Assembly: GCA_964430475.1 (NCBI GenBank)
Contig: CAYSEQ010000005.1
Span: 1 to 61,853 of the forward strand
Reading direction: 5' to 3'
DNA: 61,853 nt
DNA from: CAYSEQ01 sp964430475
GTDB lineage: Bacteria > Patescibacteriota > Microgenomatia > UBA8517
The translations under genes were made by a program, and so were the position numbers. A model generated the notes under the pieces. That model was not told the origin of the DNA and ran no database searches. It saw only the letters and a program-made list of their open reading frames with translations. Positions 34,105 to 42,837 of the stretch are shown here, one piece after another. Numbering within the stretch: position 1 is the first letter of the stretch; every line of letters starts with the position of its first letter.

Positions 34105-35268
34105 ATGAAGAAAGAAAGACTTAAAGGATTGATTATTGGTTTGGCCATAGGTCTAGTCTTATTAGCTTCCGCAATCGGAGGAGCCTTAGCAGATAGGCTT
34201 TTTGTTTTTAAACCTCTTGATTATCTTGTAAAAAGATCTTTAGACACTAAAAGTTTCAGAGTAGGGGAGGTTCAACAAAAGGTTTTGTCGGAAGAATCAG
34301 TGGTGATAGAGGTTGCTGAGAAGGTTTCTCCTTCTGTCGTGACTGTCTCAATACAAACTCCCAGAAGGAGGATTTTAGAGTTTAGTCCGTTTGGCGGTTT
34401 TAGTTCAAGGATTGAAGGTGGTGAGCCTCAGGATATTGGAAGTGGATTTATAGTTTCAAGTGACGGACTAGTGGTAACTAACAAGCATGTTGTAAATACT
34501 CAAGGTGCAACCTACAAGGTAATAACCAAAGATGGAAAGGAATATGAGGTTAAAAAGATAAGTAGGGATCCTGCCAACGATTTAGCTATCTTGAAAATAG
34601 ATGCTCAAAATCTCACGCCGGTTGAATTGGGGGATTCGGAAAATCTGAAAGTTGGACAGTTTGTAATCGCGATAGGAACAGCCCTTGGGGAATTTCGTCA
34701 TACTGTGACTACAGGAGTAATTTCTGGGTTGGGAAGAGGTATTACAGCAGGGAGTGTTTTTGAGGGGTATGTTGAAAGGTTGGATGATGTTATACAGACA
34801 GATGCTGCGATAAACCCAGGAAACTCTGGAGGACCACTGCTGAATTCTCTTGGGCAAGTAATAGGGATTAATGTTGCTGTGGCTCAGGGGGCGGAGAATA
34901 TTGGTTTTGCGATACCAGTGAATGTTTTAAAGGAGGCACTTAATCAGTTTAAGTCAACTGGGAGTTTTGCTTCAAGACCCTTTTTGGGTGTCCAGTACCA
35001 AATGATTGATCGAGCAACAGCAATCTTAAATAAAGTTCCTCAGGGAGCGTATGTTGTCGAGGTAGTTGAGGGTTCTCCTGCCGAGAAAGCAGGTATAAAG
35101 GCAGGAGATATTATCACAAAATTGGATTCAGAGGAAATAAATGAGGAAAATGGAGGTTTGGCAAAGGTAATTTCGAAAAAAAGCGTTGGACAAACTGTAT
35201 CGCTTGAGATTTGGAGAGATGGTGAAACACTAAATCTTTCCGCAACACTCAGCGAGGCAGGAGAATAA
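34105..35268 (+). CDS. htrA: HtrA/DegP-type serine protease with PDZ domain
   Basis: The start is set at ATG 34105 (MKKERLKGLIIGLAIG), since the upstream TTG frame adds an unlikely tail over the promoter. The 387-residue protein has an N-terminal signal anchor, a trypsin-like domain with triad His128 (TNKHVV), Asp159 (DPANDLAIL) and Ser241 (GNSGGPLL), and one PDZ domain from about residue 290 (PFLGVQYQMI, IKAGDIITKL). It degrades or refolds damaged envelope proteins. It is likely part of envelope stress control with CtpA. Confidence 0.96.
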   Translation: MKKERLKGLIIGLAIGLVLLASAIGGALADRLFVFKPLDYLVKRSLDTKSFRVGEVQQKVLSEESVVIEVAEKVSPSVVTVSIQTPRRRILEFSPFGGFSSRIEGGEPQDIGSGFIVSSDGLVVTNKHVVNTQGATYKVITKDGKEYEVKKISRDPANDLAILKIDAQNLTPVELGDSENLKVGQFVIAIGTALGEFRHTVTTGVISGLGRGITAGSVFEGYVERLDDVIQTDAAINPGNSGGPLLNSLGQVIGINVAVAQGAENIGFAIPVNVLKEALNQFKSTGSFASRPFLGVQYQMIDRATAILNKVPQGAYVVEVVEGSPAEKAGIKAGDIITKLDSEEINEENGGLAKVISKKSVGQTVSLEIWRDGETLNLSATLSEAGE

Positions 35269-35286
35269 GATCGTTGAATTTTAAAC

Positions 35287-35451
35287 CTACTCCCTTTTTA
35301 TTTTTTCAGGGTCATTAAGCTCAGGAGACACTGGCTTGAGCTGTTTTTTGGCAATATCTCTCAATCTTTTCCATGGATCTTCCCTCTCTTCTCTTGTACC
35401 ATCAGCATGAATTGCATGAATTAGTGTATCTCTTCTCTTTTCTTTTCCCAT
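35287..35451 (-). CDS. Small hypothetical protein, 54 residues
   Basis: An ATG at 35451 opens a 54-codon ORF on the minus strand that reads MGKEKRRDTLIHAIHADGTR, then EEREDPWKRLRDIAKKQLKP and VSPELNDPEKIKRE, and ends TAG at 35287. It is charged, soluble and helical, and lies 12 nt before the release factor on the same strand, so it may be the last gene of that operon. The base composition is coding-like. No family is recognised. Confidence 0.5.
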   Translation of the reverse strand: MGKEKRRDTLIHAIHADGTREEREDPWKRLRDIAKKQLKPVSPELNDPEKIKRE

Positions 35452-35463
35452 AGTTATTATCTA

Positions 35464-36180
35464 TCAGGCATTATAACTTAAATTTCTTGTAGACTCAAGT
35501 ATCTTGTCTAAATCGCCGTCAATCACTTCTTCCAAGTTTCCCCAAGATTTTCCGATTCTATGATCTGTTACACGATTTTGGGGAAAGTTGTAAGTTCGAA
35601 TTTTTTCCGGCCTCATACCCCTACCAATTGGTGAGCGGTAGCCTGCGATTTCTTTTAATTTTCTTTCTTCTTCTTTTTCCCAAAGTTTGGAGCGTAAAAG
35701 TTCAAGAGCAATCTTTCTATTTTGTTCCTGAAATCGTTCTTCTTGTGCGGTTACCACGATTCCTGTTGGTTTGTGGATTAGTCTAACCGCGCTTGAAACT
35801 TTTTGGACATTTTGCCCGCCTTGGGAGGAGGCTCTAAAAAATTGCCACTCCAAGTCGTTAGGATTTATTTGGATTTGGGTTTCTTTGATTTCGGGCAGAA
35901 CTGCGACAGTTGCCGTTGATGTGTGAATTCTTCCTCTTTTTTCAGTGATTGGAATTCTTTGGACCCTATGCACGCCAGCTTCATTTTTGAGAGTTTCAAA
36001 AGCAGATGGGCCGATAATTAAGATAGTCTGATCATCGATTGGATTCACTTTCCAACCCTTTTTAGTGGCAAATTTTATGTACATACGCATTAGATCAGTT
36101 GCCCAGATTTTTGCTTCATCTCCTCCGGTTGCGCCTCTTATTTCGATATAGACTTTTTGGATTTGGTTATTGTCGTTCAT
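35464..36180 (-). CDS. prfA: Peptide chain release factor 1, lacking domain 1
   Basis: The start is at ATG 36180 (MNDNNQIQKVYIEI); the 19 codons upstream read like junk. The 238-residue product begins in the family's middle domain (EIRGATGGDEAKIW). It has the UAA/UAG-reading tripeptide of the PxT type (RVQRIPITEKRGRIHTS, PIT at 77-79) and the catalytic GGQ at 121-123 (ASSQGGQNVQK). The N-terminal helical domain of about 100 residues is missing and there is no room for it upstream. It recognises stop codons and releases the peptide. The L31 gene is upstream in the same operon, a common arrangement. Confidence 0.85.
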   Translation of the reverse strand: MNDNNQIQKVYIEIRGATGGDEAKIWATDLMRMYIKFATKKGWKVNPIDDQTILIIGPSAFETLKNEAGVHRVQRIPITEKRGRIHTSTATVAVLPEIKETQIQINPNDLEWQFFRASSQGGQNVQKVSSAVRLIHKPTGIVVTAQEERFQEQNRKIALELLRSKLWEKEEERKLKEIAGYRSPIGRGMRPEKIRTYNFPQNRVTDHRIGKSWGNLEEVIDGDLDKILESTRNLSYNA

Positions 36181-36252
36181 AAGAATCTTTGATTCTCGAA
36201 ACAAAAATGTCAGGTAAAAACTGTTAAAAATACTCATAACTTATAAAAAATC

Positions 36253-36609
36253 TTATTGTTTGCCTGTATGGGGTTTTTGGGAACCGGAGTTTTTTGTTGA
36301 CTTTGATTTTCTTATTTCCTCAAGGCTTTCAGGCAATTCTAGCTCAAGTTTTATCCTGCGCTCTCTCTTTAATCTTCTTTTTTCAGCCTTAGATAGAACT
36401 TTCCCTTTTGCTTTACTCCTTTTGGATTCAAATGCTTCCACCCTTCCTGCTGTGTCGACATACTTCATCTGCCCGGTATAAAAGGGGTGGCATTTTGAAC
36501 ACACCTCAACCTCAATTTTGGCAAGCGTCGACCCTGTGGTAAATGTGTTTCCACAGGCACAAGAAACCTGCGCATCTGAATACCATTGTGGATGAATTTT
36601 TGTTTTCAT
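36253..36609 (-). CDS. rpmE: Ribosomal protein L31 with long basic C-terminal extension
   Basis: This 118-residue protein has the L31 core in the first 65 residues: KTKIHPQWYSDAQVSCACGN, with zinc ligands C17/C19 and the CSKCHPFYTGQMKYVDTAGRV pattern (Cys37, Cys40), written here in parts. About 50 residues after the core are Lys/Arg-rich (SKAKGKVLSKAEKRRLKRER), an extension absent from E. coli L31. It overlaps the DMT gene by 4 nt and is followed closely by prfA. Confidence 0.92.
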   Translation of the reverse strand: MKTKIHPQWYSDAQVSCACGNTFTTGSTLAKIEVEVCSKCHPFYTGQMKYVDTAGRVEAFESKRSKAKGKVLSKAEKRRLKRERRIKLELELPESLEEIRKSKSTKNSGSQKPHTGKQ

Positions 36610-37562
36610 ACGGCCTTGTTATTATAGCTTCTTTTTTTCGTTTCGGCAACGATAAGACCAATAAGAATTATTATGGCTCCAAGAAGAAAACTCATTGAAA
36701 GACTTTCCTTAAGCCAGAATATCGCAAGTGGGATAGAAAAGATAGGTTGGAGGTAGAAAAAAAGCACTGCCTCTGAAACCTCAATTGAGCGCGTTGCCCT
36801 TACATAAAGAAAGTATGCCAAAGTTCCGGATAGAAAAGACATATACCAGACTCCCAGATGGTATTCTAGGGGTAGAAGAAGTATTTGAAGAAGTAATCTA
36901 TCTAATCCGTAAATAAGGATTGCGAGTGGGAAAACACTCAAAAACCCAACCATAAAGGTAAGGTTGGTAAGATTTGCACTCTTGACGCCTTTCCGGATCG
37001 CTTTCTTGGCAATCAGAATAGAGGAGCTGTCCGACAAAAGGTAAATTAAAAGAAAAATATTTCCACTAAGTGTTGGTTTATTACTAAATAAAGGAATAAA
37101 AGAATTTATTACTACACCCAAAAGAACGATTGCAATTCCAAGCTTTTCTTTGTTTGTTATGTGTTCATGGAAAAAGATTGCACCTCCAAGTGTCACCATC
37201 AGTGGACCGACTACTCCAATTAAGGTGAGATCAAGGACGGTTGAATTGTCAAGCCCAAGGAAAAGGGTTCCAAGCGCCAAAGGTACTGCCAAGAAACTAT
37301 AAAGGAGTGCAAGACCAAAATTTGCTCTTAATTTTTTAAACTTTTTACCCCTTTTTATTTTTATTAAGAAGAAAAATAAGGAAAACATAGAAGAAAGGAA
37401 AAAGCGATAGGTTAAAAAGGGGAGGGGGTCAATGCCTTTGAGAGTGAATTTAATGATTGGTCCTGCAGCTCCCCATATTGCTGCGACCAAGACTAGCATA
37501 AGGTATGCTTTTAGCCTTTTTTTAGTTATAAAAATACTTAAGATTTTTATTGTTTTCTGCAC
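36606..37562 (-). CDS. EamA family transporter (10-TM DMT)
   Basis: This 318-residue protein has ten hydrophobic helices in two EamA repeats. The first opens YLMLVLVAAIWGAAGPIIKF with the family's conserved KFTLKGIDP; the second ends FWLKESLSMSFLLGAIIILI. It exports or exchanges small metabolites in the inner membrane. Substrate unknown. The stop overlaps the L31 gene start, so it belongs to the rpmE-prfA operon. Confidence 0.9.
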   Translation of the reverse strand: MQKTIKILSIFITKKRLKAYLMLVLVAAIWGAAGPIIKFTLKGIDPLPFLTYRFFLSSMFSLFFFLIKIKRGKKFKKLRANFGLALLYSFLAVPLALGTLFLGLDNSTVLDLTLIGVVGPLMVTLGGAIFFHEHITNKEKLGIAIVLLGVVINSFIPLFSNKPTLSGNIFLLIYLLSDSSSILIAKKAIRKGVKSANLTNLTFMVGFLSVFPLAILIYGLDRLLLQILLLPLEYHLGVWYMSFLSGTLAYFLYVRATRSIEVSEAVLFFYLQPIFSIPLAIFWLKESLSMSFLLGAIIILIGLIVAETKKRSYNNKAV

Positions 37563-37606
37563 AATTTTTAGATTAAATGAGGCTTTTAATTGAGTTTAGG
37601 AAATCC

Positions 37607-38851
37607 TTAAGTTAGAGTCTTTATCAAATCCTTCCTTTTAATCTCTAGTTGTCGACCTGTTTCTAAATCTTTGGCTATAACAGTATTTCTTTTAGCCTCA
37701 TCAGGCCCAATGACGATGAACCATTTTATGCCCTTTTTGTCCGCGTATTTAAGTTGTTTTTCCAAATTTGTATCCTCATCGGGGTAGAGCTCCACTTTAA
37801 GATTTTCACTTCTGAGGTTTCCTACAAGTTCAGCTGTTGTGGATATTAATTCCTGGTTAAATACTGCCACTAATATGCCCATCCTTTTATTTACACTAGG
37901 AAAGAGTCCAAGCTGTTCCATTGCCTGAAGAGTCCTGTCAAAACCAACTGCAAAACCTACAGCAGGGATGTCTATACCGGAAAGTTCTCTAATTAGTGTG
38001 TCGTAGCGCCCACCCCCTAACACCGAGCCAGCTTTGTAATCTTTAATTTTTATTTCGAAAATACAACCTGTATAATAATCTAGACCTCTTGCTAGCCTTG
38101 CTTGGAAAAGGATCCTGCCTTCTTCAACTCCTAGGTATCTTGTATATTCAATTATCTTTTCTAGATTTTTGGTTGGTTTGCTTTCTTCTAGGTGATGAAA
38201 AAGATGCTCTATCGATCTTTCTTCTATTCCTTTGTTTTTTAATTCCTGACTTACTTCGTCTTTTGATTTCCGGTCAAGCTTATCTATTTCTGCAATAGTG
38301 CTAAGTCGTAAGTTTTCCGGGATAGAACAAACCTCCATTAAATCAAAAAGAATTTTTCTGTCGTTTAGATATATTTGGAAATCCTTAAAACCTAGTTTTT
38401 TGTAAAGATGATTTGCCAAAGAAATAACCTCAGCATCGGCAAGAGGGGAGTTTGACCCGTAAATATCAGCATCGCATTGTAAAAATTCTCTAAATCTTCC
38501 TGCTTGGGGATTTTCGGCTCGCCAGACATTTTGAATCTGATAGCGTTTGAAGGGGAAGGGAAGTTTTTGGTGGTACATTGCTAAGATTCTTGCTGTGGGA
38601 ACTGTTTGGTCGTAACGCAGTGCAATGTCTCTACCTCCTTGATCAGTAAAAGAATAGATGAGTTTATTTGCCTCATCGCCATATTTTCCCATAAGGAGTT
38701 CTTTGTATTCCAAAGCTGGTGTTTCTAGAGGCTCAAAGCCCCAGTCTTCAAAGGCTTTTTTGATAATATCGATTGCGTACTGTCTTTTTCTGGCTTCGTC
38801 GGGTAAAAAATCTCTAAATCCCTTTAAGGGTTGAAGTTTTGTATTTTGCAT
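37607..38851 (-). CDS. hisS: Histidyl-tRNA synthetase
   Basis: This 414-residue class II synthetase attaches His to tRNA-His. Motif 1 is near 10-60 (GFRDFLPDEARKR), motif 2 is RYQIQNVWRAENPQAGRFRE, and the His-specific signatures are ARGLDYYTGCIFEI and VLGGGRYDTLI, with motif 3 at PAVGFAVGFDRTLQAM. The C-terminal anticodon-binding domain covers about 325-414. Length and motifs are normal. A 45-nt gap separates it from the DMT operon upstream on the same strand. Confidence 0.97.
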   Translation of the reverse strand: MQNTKLQPLKGFRDFLPDEARKRQYAIDIIKKAFEDWGFEPLETPALEYKELLMGKYGDEANKLIYSFTDQGGRDIALRYDQTVPTARILAMYHQKLPFPFKRYQIQNVWRAENPQAGRFREFLQCDADIYGSNSPLADAEVISLANHLYKKLGFKDFQIYLNDRKILFDLMEVCSIPENLRLSTIAEIDKLDRKSKDEVSQELKNKGIEERSIEHLFHHLEESKPTKNLEKIIEYTRYLGVEEGRILFQARLARGLDYYTGCIFEIKIKDYKAGSVLGGGRYDTLIRELSGIDIPAVGFAVGFDRTLQAMEQLGLFPSVNKRMGILVAVFNQELISTTAELVGNLRSENLKVELYPDEDTNLEKQLKYADKKGIKWFIVIGPDEAKRNTVIAKDLETGRQLEIKRKDLIKTLT

Positions 38852-38922
38852 TAGAAAAATAATAACACTACTCTTACCTAAAAACCAAGAAGAAAAAGTG
38901 ATAATTTTTACCTGTTTGTGGA

Positions 38923-39921
38923 TCAGGGTACAACATAGATTGTTCTTATAGTCATGGTATTATCCTTAGGTTCGCCGATTGCAATTAGTTTGTCTCCAAC
39001 TTCTAATTCTTTTATTTCAGGTCCTTCCCAGCGTCTGGGAAAATGTAATTGCCATTCTACTTCATCTTCCTTTAAGGAAACAATTCTACCTGTTATTTTT
39101 AAGATTGTTCCGTGAATAACCTTTATTTTTAAATCTTCCGGAGGATCGGTGACTAAGATTCTTTTAGCTAAAAGGACATCTTTTTTATTTTCTGGTGGAA
39201 GAAACCCCATTGCTACAACAAAATCTCCAATCGCGATATCAGCGAAAGAAATTTTTTCGCTGGATTTGGAGAGTTTTACAAAAGAGGCATTATCTTCGAT
39301 TGAAGCAAGTTTGATTTCGCCTAAAGTATTTTTAATTTGGAGGGAGTCCTGGCTTTTGTCCGTTATCACCCCAATGTATGCTGTGGGATTTTTCTTAACT
39401 ATTCCAATCTTTTCCTTTACCTTGTTAATTATTGATTCTGCAGCTTCAGTTGCTACTTTTGTCTCAATTTCAGGTTCAATTTCCTTTGCGAATTCACTGG
39501 AGTATACAACAGTTCTTAAAATTTCTGATTTTTCGCCATCTTTACTGATCATTGTAAGAAGAATCTGATTTAAACCCGGTAAAAGTTCAATGTCTTGAGA
39601 AAATTCCCCATTTTCTTGGATTTGGGTTTGGAGAATGTAATCTTTATCTCTTGTTGATATGGCTATTAGTGAACCCTTTTTAGTTATTCCTGAAACTCTT
39701 GCGGGATTTTCTATTAATATCTCATTTTCCTCAGGTTTTACAAGAGCGGTTTTAATTTCTTGTTGAGGCTCATTTTTTGATGAGGGTGGAGCTGGGAAGC
39801 TAACGGATTCTTGGTTGTCTTTTGTTAATCTAAAGACTTTGTTAAATCGCCAGATACCAATTGAAAGGATGATTCCTATGGAAATTCCAAAAATAATAGC
39901 GACTGTCAACTCTTTACGCAT
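38923..39921 (-). CDS. TM-anchored hypothetical with beta-rich domains
   Basis: This 332-residue protein has an N-terminal TM helix (about 7-26, VAIIFGISIGIILSIGIW), a linker, an Ig-like or Big-type beta region (ENPARVSGITKKGSLIAIST) ending ILRTVVYSSEFAKEIE, then two OB-like segments (about 190-330: YIGVITDKSQDSLQIKN, IGDFVVAMGFL, KLIAIGEPKDNTM). It is probably on the cell surface. No catalytic motif. The name of a family is not clear. Confidence 0.7.
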   Translation of the reverse strand: MRKELTVAIIFGISIGIILSIGIWRFNKVFRLTKDNQESVSFPAPPSSKNEPQQEIKTALVKPEENEILIENPARVSGITKKGSLIAISTRDKDYILQTQIQENGEFSQDIELLPGLNQILLTMISKDGEKSEILRTVVYSSEFAKEIEPEIETKVATEAAESIINKVKEKIGIVKKNPTAYIGVITDKSQDSLQIKNTLGEIKLASIEDNASFVKLSKSSEKISFADIAIGDFVVAMGFLPPENKKDVLLAKRILVTDPPEDLKIKVIHGTILKITGRIVSLKEDEVEWQLHFPRRWEGPEIKELEVGDKLIAIGEPKDNTMTIRTIYVVP

Positions 39922-40031
39922 AATAGAGTCTTGGACAATGGTTAATATATAATAATAGACATCATATTTTCAACTTTTTAAAAAATCTATCTTGCGAATA
40001 TTTTCAGTGTTTGTTAGTATGTGATCGCTTT

Positions 40032-40685
40032 ATGGATATAACTTTTTTGGGACATTCTGCTTTCAAGATTCGCGGTAAAGACGCAGTGGTTTTGACTGAC
40101 CCCTTTGACCCAAAGGTGGTGGGTCTAAGATATCCCAAGGTTGAAGCTGATATTGTGACCATCTCCCATAAGCATTCTGACCATAATTTTTTGGAGAGAG
40201 TTGAGAAGGCAAAAATGGTTATTTCAGGTCCTGGTGAATATGAGATTTCATCTGTTTCAATTATGGGTGTTGCAAGTTTTCACGACGATAGAAAAGGAGA
40301 GCTGAGGGGAAAGAATACGATATTTGTTTTTGAGATTGATGGTTTGAGGATTGCTCATTTAGGGGATTTGGGTCATAGGCTTGGTGATAAAATTTTGGAA
40401 GATATCGGAAGTGTTGATATTTTGATGATACCTGTGGGGGGAATATATACAATTGGTTCTCGAATAGCTAATGAGATAGTAAGAGATATAGAACCCACAA
40501 TAACCATTCCGATGCATTATAAGGTTGAGGGTATTAATGAGGAAATTTTTGGTAAGCTTGAGAAAGTTGATAATTTTCTTTCTGATATAGGATTGCCGGT
40601 TGAAAAAATTGATAAATTGAGTATAAAAAAAGTTGCATTATCTGAAGAGGACAAAAAGGTGGTGGTTCTTGAAGTTAAATCCTAA
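40032..40685 (+). CDS. MBL-fold metal-dependent hydrolase (UlaG-like)
   Basis: The start is set at ATG 40032 (MDITFLGHSAFKIRG), which matches the usual family N-terminus. The 217-residue product has the metal-binding HxHxDH motif (His46, His48, Asp50, His51 in SHKHSDHNF), LTDPFDP near 22 and the GDLGHRLG region. The family includes UlaG-type lactonases and many hydrolases of unknown substrate. It sits alone between a TM protein (divergent) and dnaB. Confidence 0.88.
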   Translation: MDITFLGHSAFKIRGKDAVVLTDPFDPKVVGLRYPKVEADIVTISHKHSDHNFLERVEKAKMVISGPGEYEISSVSIMGVASFHDDRKGELRGKNTIFVFEIDGLRIAHLGDLGHRLGDKILEDIGSVDILMIPVGGIYTIGSRIANEIVRDIEPTITIPMHYKVEGINEEIFGKLEKVDNFLSDIGLPVEKIDKLSIKKVALSEEDKKVVVLEVKS

Positions 40686-40776
40686 AAAAAGAAAGATCTA
40701 GGTTATTTTAAATTTCCTAAATTGAAGTTCTTATAATACCTTTAGAGTTTTAAAAGTTGTAGATTTGCTAGATAAA

Positions 40777-42099
40777 ATGCCTGATCAATTACCTGTACGA
40801 ATTCCTCCACACTCTCCAGAAGGAGAAGAATCTGTTCTAGGAGCTCTTTTTTTGGACAAAGATGCAGTGGTGGCAGTCGCGGAATTTCTAAAGCCAGACG
40901 ACTTTTACGATGAAAGACATAAAGAGATTTATGAGACCTTTCTTGAGCTTTATGAAGAAAGAATCCCCATTGACATCCTAACGGTTTCTGAAAGGTTAAA
41001 AAAAAGAAAGAGTCTTAAGAAAGTTGGAGGAGTAAGTTATCTTGTTGAACTTGCCAATAAGGTTCCTACAGCCGCGCATGTAGAACATTATGGGAGGATT
41101 GTTAAGGAAGCTTCCACTAAAAGATCTTTAATGAAAGCTGCCAGCAAATTAATAGATCTTTCGATGGATGAGTCTTTGGCAGCTGACGAGCTTCTTGATA
41201 AGGCTGAGGCGGAAGTATTTTCCTTAACTCAAAAACATCTTGAGAAAACTTTTATAGCGGTAAGAGACGCTCTAGCGGAAAGCTTTGATAGACTTGATGA
41301 ATTACATAAACAAGGAGAAGGTCTAAGGGGAGTACCGACCGGTTTTAAAGATTTAGACGATACCTTAGCGGGACTTCAAAAGTCTAATTTAATAATTTTG
41401 GCTGCAAGACCGGGAGTTGGCAAAACTACGCTGGCGTTAAACATCGCTCAGAATTTATCCGTTAAATATAAAAGACCCGTTGGATTTTTCTCTTTAGAAA
41501 TGAGTAAGGAGGAGCTTGTAGATAGACTTTTGGTTGCCCAAGCAGATATTGATGCTTGGAAGTTGAAAACCGGAAAACTTTCAGAGGAAGACTTTACGAG
41601 ACTTTCGAATGCTATGGGAGAATTGGCTGAAGCCCCACTTTTTATTGATGATACTCCAGCACAAACAATTCTGGAAATGCGCACGAAAGCAAGAAGACTG
41701 CAGGTTGAGAGTGGAATTGATCTTTTGGTTGTTGACTATTTACAGCTTGCTCGATCAAGACAGTTGGAGAATAGGGTACAAGAAGTTTCTGAAATTTCCC
41801 AAGGACTTAAGAATTTAGCACGCGAGCTAAAGATTCCCGTACTTGCAGTCTCTCAACTTTCTAGGGCAGTTGAGCAAAGAGGGGAGAAAAGACCTCAACT
41901 TGCGGATCTTAGAGAGTCAGGAAGTATTGAGCAAGATGCAGATGTTGTGATGTTTTTGTGGAGGGAAGAAGAGGAAAACCTTGAGAATATTAATCTTGAT
42001 GTGGCAAAACACAGAAATGGACCCTTACGCTCAATTAAGCTTTTCTTTAGAGGTGATAGGATGAAGTTCTACGGAAGGGAGACGAAAAGGGAAGAGTGA
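40777..42099 (+). CDS. dnaB: Replicative DNA helicase DnaB
   Basis: The start is at ATG 40777 (MPDQLPVRIPPHSPEGEE), 39 nt after a TATAAT box at 40732-40737. The 440-residue hexameric helicase has the N-terminal primase-interaction domain, Walker A at about 209-218 (AARPGVGKTT), Walker B LLVVDYLQL and the DnaB motif SLEMSKEELVDRLL, with LRESGSIEQDADVVMFLWR near the end. There is no intein in the ATPase motifs, a site where inteins often insert. It unwinds DNA at the fork. Confidence 0.97.
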   Translation: MPDQLPVRIPPHSPEGEESVLGALFLDKDAVVAVAEFLKPDDFYDERHKEIYETFLELYEERIPIDILTVSERLKKRKSLKKVGGVSYLVELANKVPTAAHVEHYGRIVKEASTKRSLMKAASKLIDLSMDESLAADELLDKAEAEVFSLTQKHLEKTFIAVRDALAESFDRLDELHKQGEGLRGVPTGFKDLDDTLAGLQKSNLIILAARPGVGKTTLALNIAQNLSVKYKRPVGFFSLEMSKEELVDRLLVAQADIDAWKLKTGKLSEEDFTRLSNAMGELAEAPLFIDDTPAQTILEMRTKARRLQVESGIDLLVVDYLQLARSRQLENRVQEVSEISQGLKNLARELKIPVLAVSQLSRAVEQRGEKRPQLADLRESGSIEQDADVVMFLWREEEENLENINLDVAKHRNGPLRSIKLFFRGDRMKFYGRETKREE

Positions 42100-42105
42100 T
42101 AAAGT

Positions 42106-42365
42106 TAGTTAAAAGTTAAAAATTAAAGTTCAAAATTAAAAAATTCTAATTAAGAAGCTAGAATTTTGTATTTTGTATTTGTTTGGAATTTAGGATTTAG
42201 GATTTGGAATTTGTTTAGAATTTAGAGATCAGAATTTAGGATTTAAAAATTTTGTTATTTGTCATTTGTAATTTGTATTTTGAAATTGTTTAGAATTTAG
42301 CCTGTCTGCCGCCTAGGCAGGGATTTAGAATTTAAAAAATTAGGATTTAGGATTTTGAAGCAGAA
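42106..42365. repeat. AT-rich short-word repeat tract
   Basis: The gap of about 260 nt is built from words like TTTAGGATTTAGG, GAATTT and TTTGGAATTTG in loose tandem, with no coding potential. The same words recur at 44109-44460 and 61795-61853. An embedded palindrome lies at 42301-42321. This looks like a low-complexity, possibly recombinogenic spacer. Confidence 0.7.
42301..42321. repeat. Palindrome CCTGTCTGCC...GGCAGG
   Basis: CCTGTCTGCCGCCTAGGCAGG folds with CTGCC pairing to GGCAG. A diverged partial copy (CTTGTCTGCCGCTAGGTGG) is at about 44246-44264. Both lie inside the AT-rich word repeats, which suggests an old duplication of the whole spacer. Confidence 0.5.
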
Positions 42366-42719
42366 ATGCCAAAGCCTTTAGTAAGAATTAAAAGAATTTA
42401 TAATGAACCTTCAAAAGAAGATGGTTTTCGGATACTTGTGGATAGACTTTGGCCGAGAGGGCTTTCTAAAAAGAAAGCGAAGGTGGATTTATGGTTAAAA
42501 GATGTTGCTCCTTCTGATAGTCTAAGAAAGTGGTTTAATCACGATCCTAAAAAATGGGAAGAATTTATTGAAAGGTACTCCAAAGAATTAAGTCAAAATA
42601 AAGCGCTTCAAGAATTAAAAAAAACATTTAAGGATAAAAAGGTTATCAGTTTACTTTTTGGAGCAAAAGACGAAACGCACAATAATGCTGTGGCTCTTAA
42701 AATAATTCTTAATAAATAA
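42366..42719 (+). CDS. DUF488 family protein (YeaO-like)
   Basis: This 117-residue protein has the family signature RILVDRLWPRGLSKKKAKVD near 25, then WFNHDPKKWEEFIERYSKEL and the end KKVISLLFGAKDETHNNAV with a conserved H/N pair. YeaO-type DUF488 proteins are small and soluble, with no settled function. The start ATG 42366 follows directly after the repeat tract. It is a single gene. Confidence 0.85.
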   Translation: MPKPLVRIKRIYNEPSKEDGFRILVDRLWPRGLSKKKAKVDLWLKDVAPSDSLRKWFNHDPKKWEEFIERYSKELSQNKALQELKKTFKDKKVISLLFGAKDETHNNAVALKIILNK

Positions 42720-42837
42720 GGTAATAGTGTTTGTAGACAAGCTTAGAGGCTTGATTTAGATTTTATACAGATTTCTGAAGTGTTTATGAGTTTGGTAAAA
42801 TCCTCTCAATATCAAATTAATCTTTAAGAAAAGTTCT

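Noticed and set aside
40777..42099. Inteins in dnaB or gyrA
   Set aside because: Both proteins have normal length with uninterrupted ATPase or catalytic motifs; the only Hint domain in the window is in the A2M.
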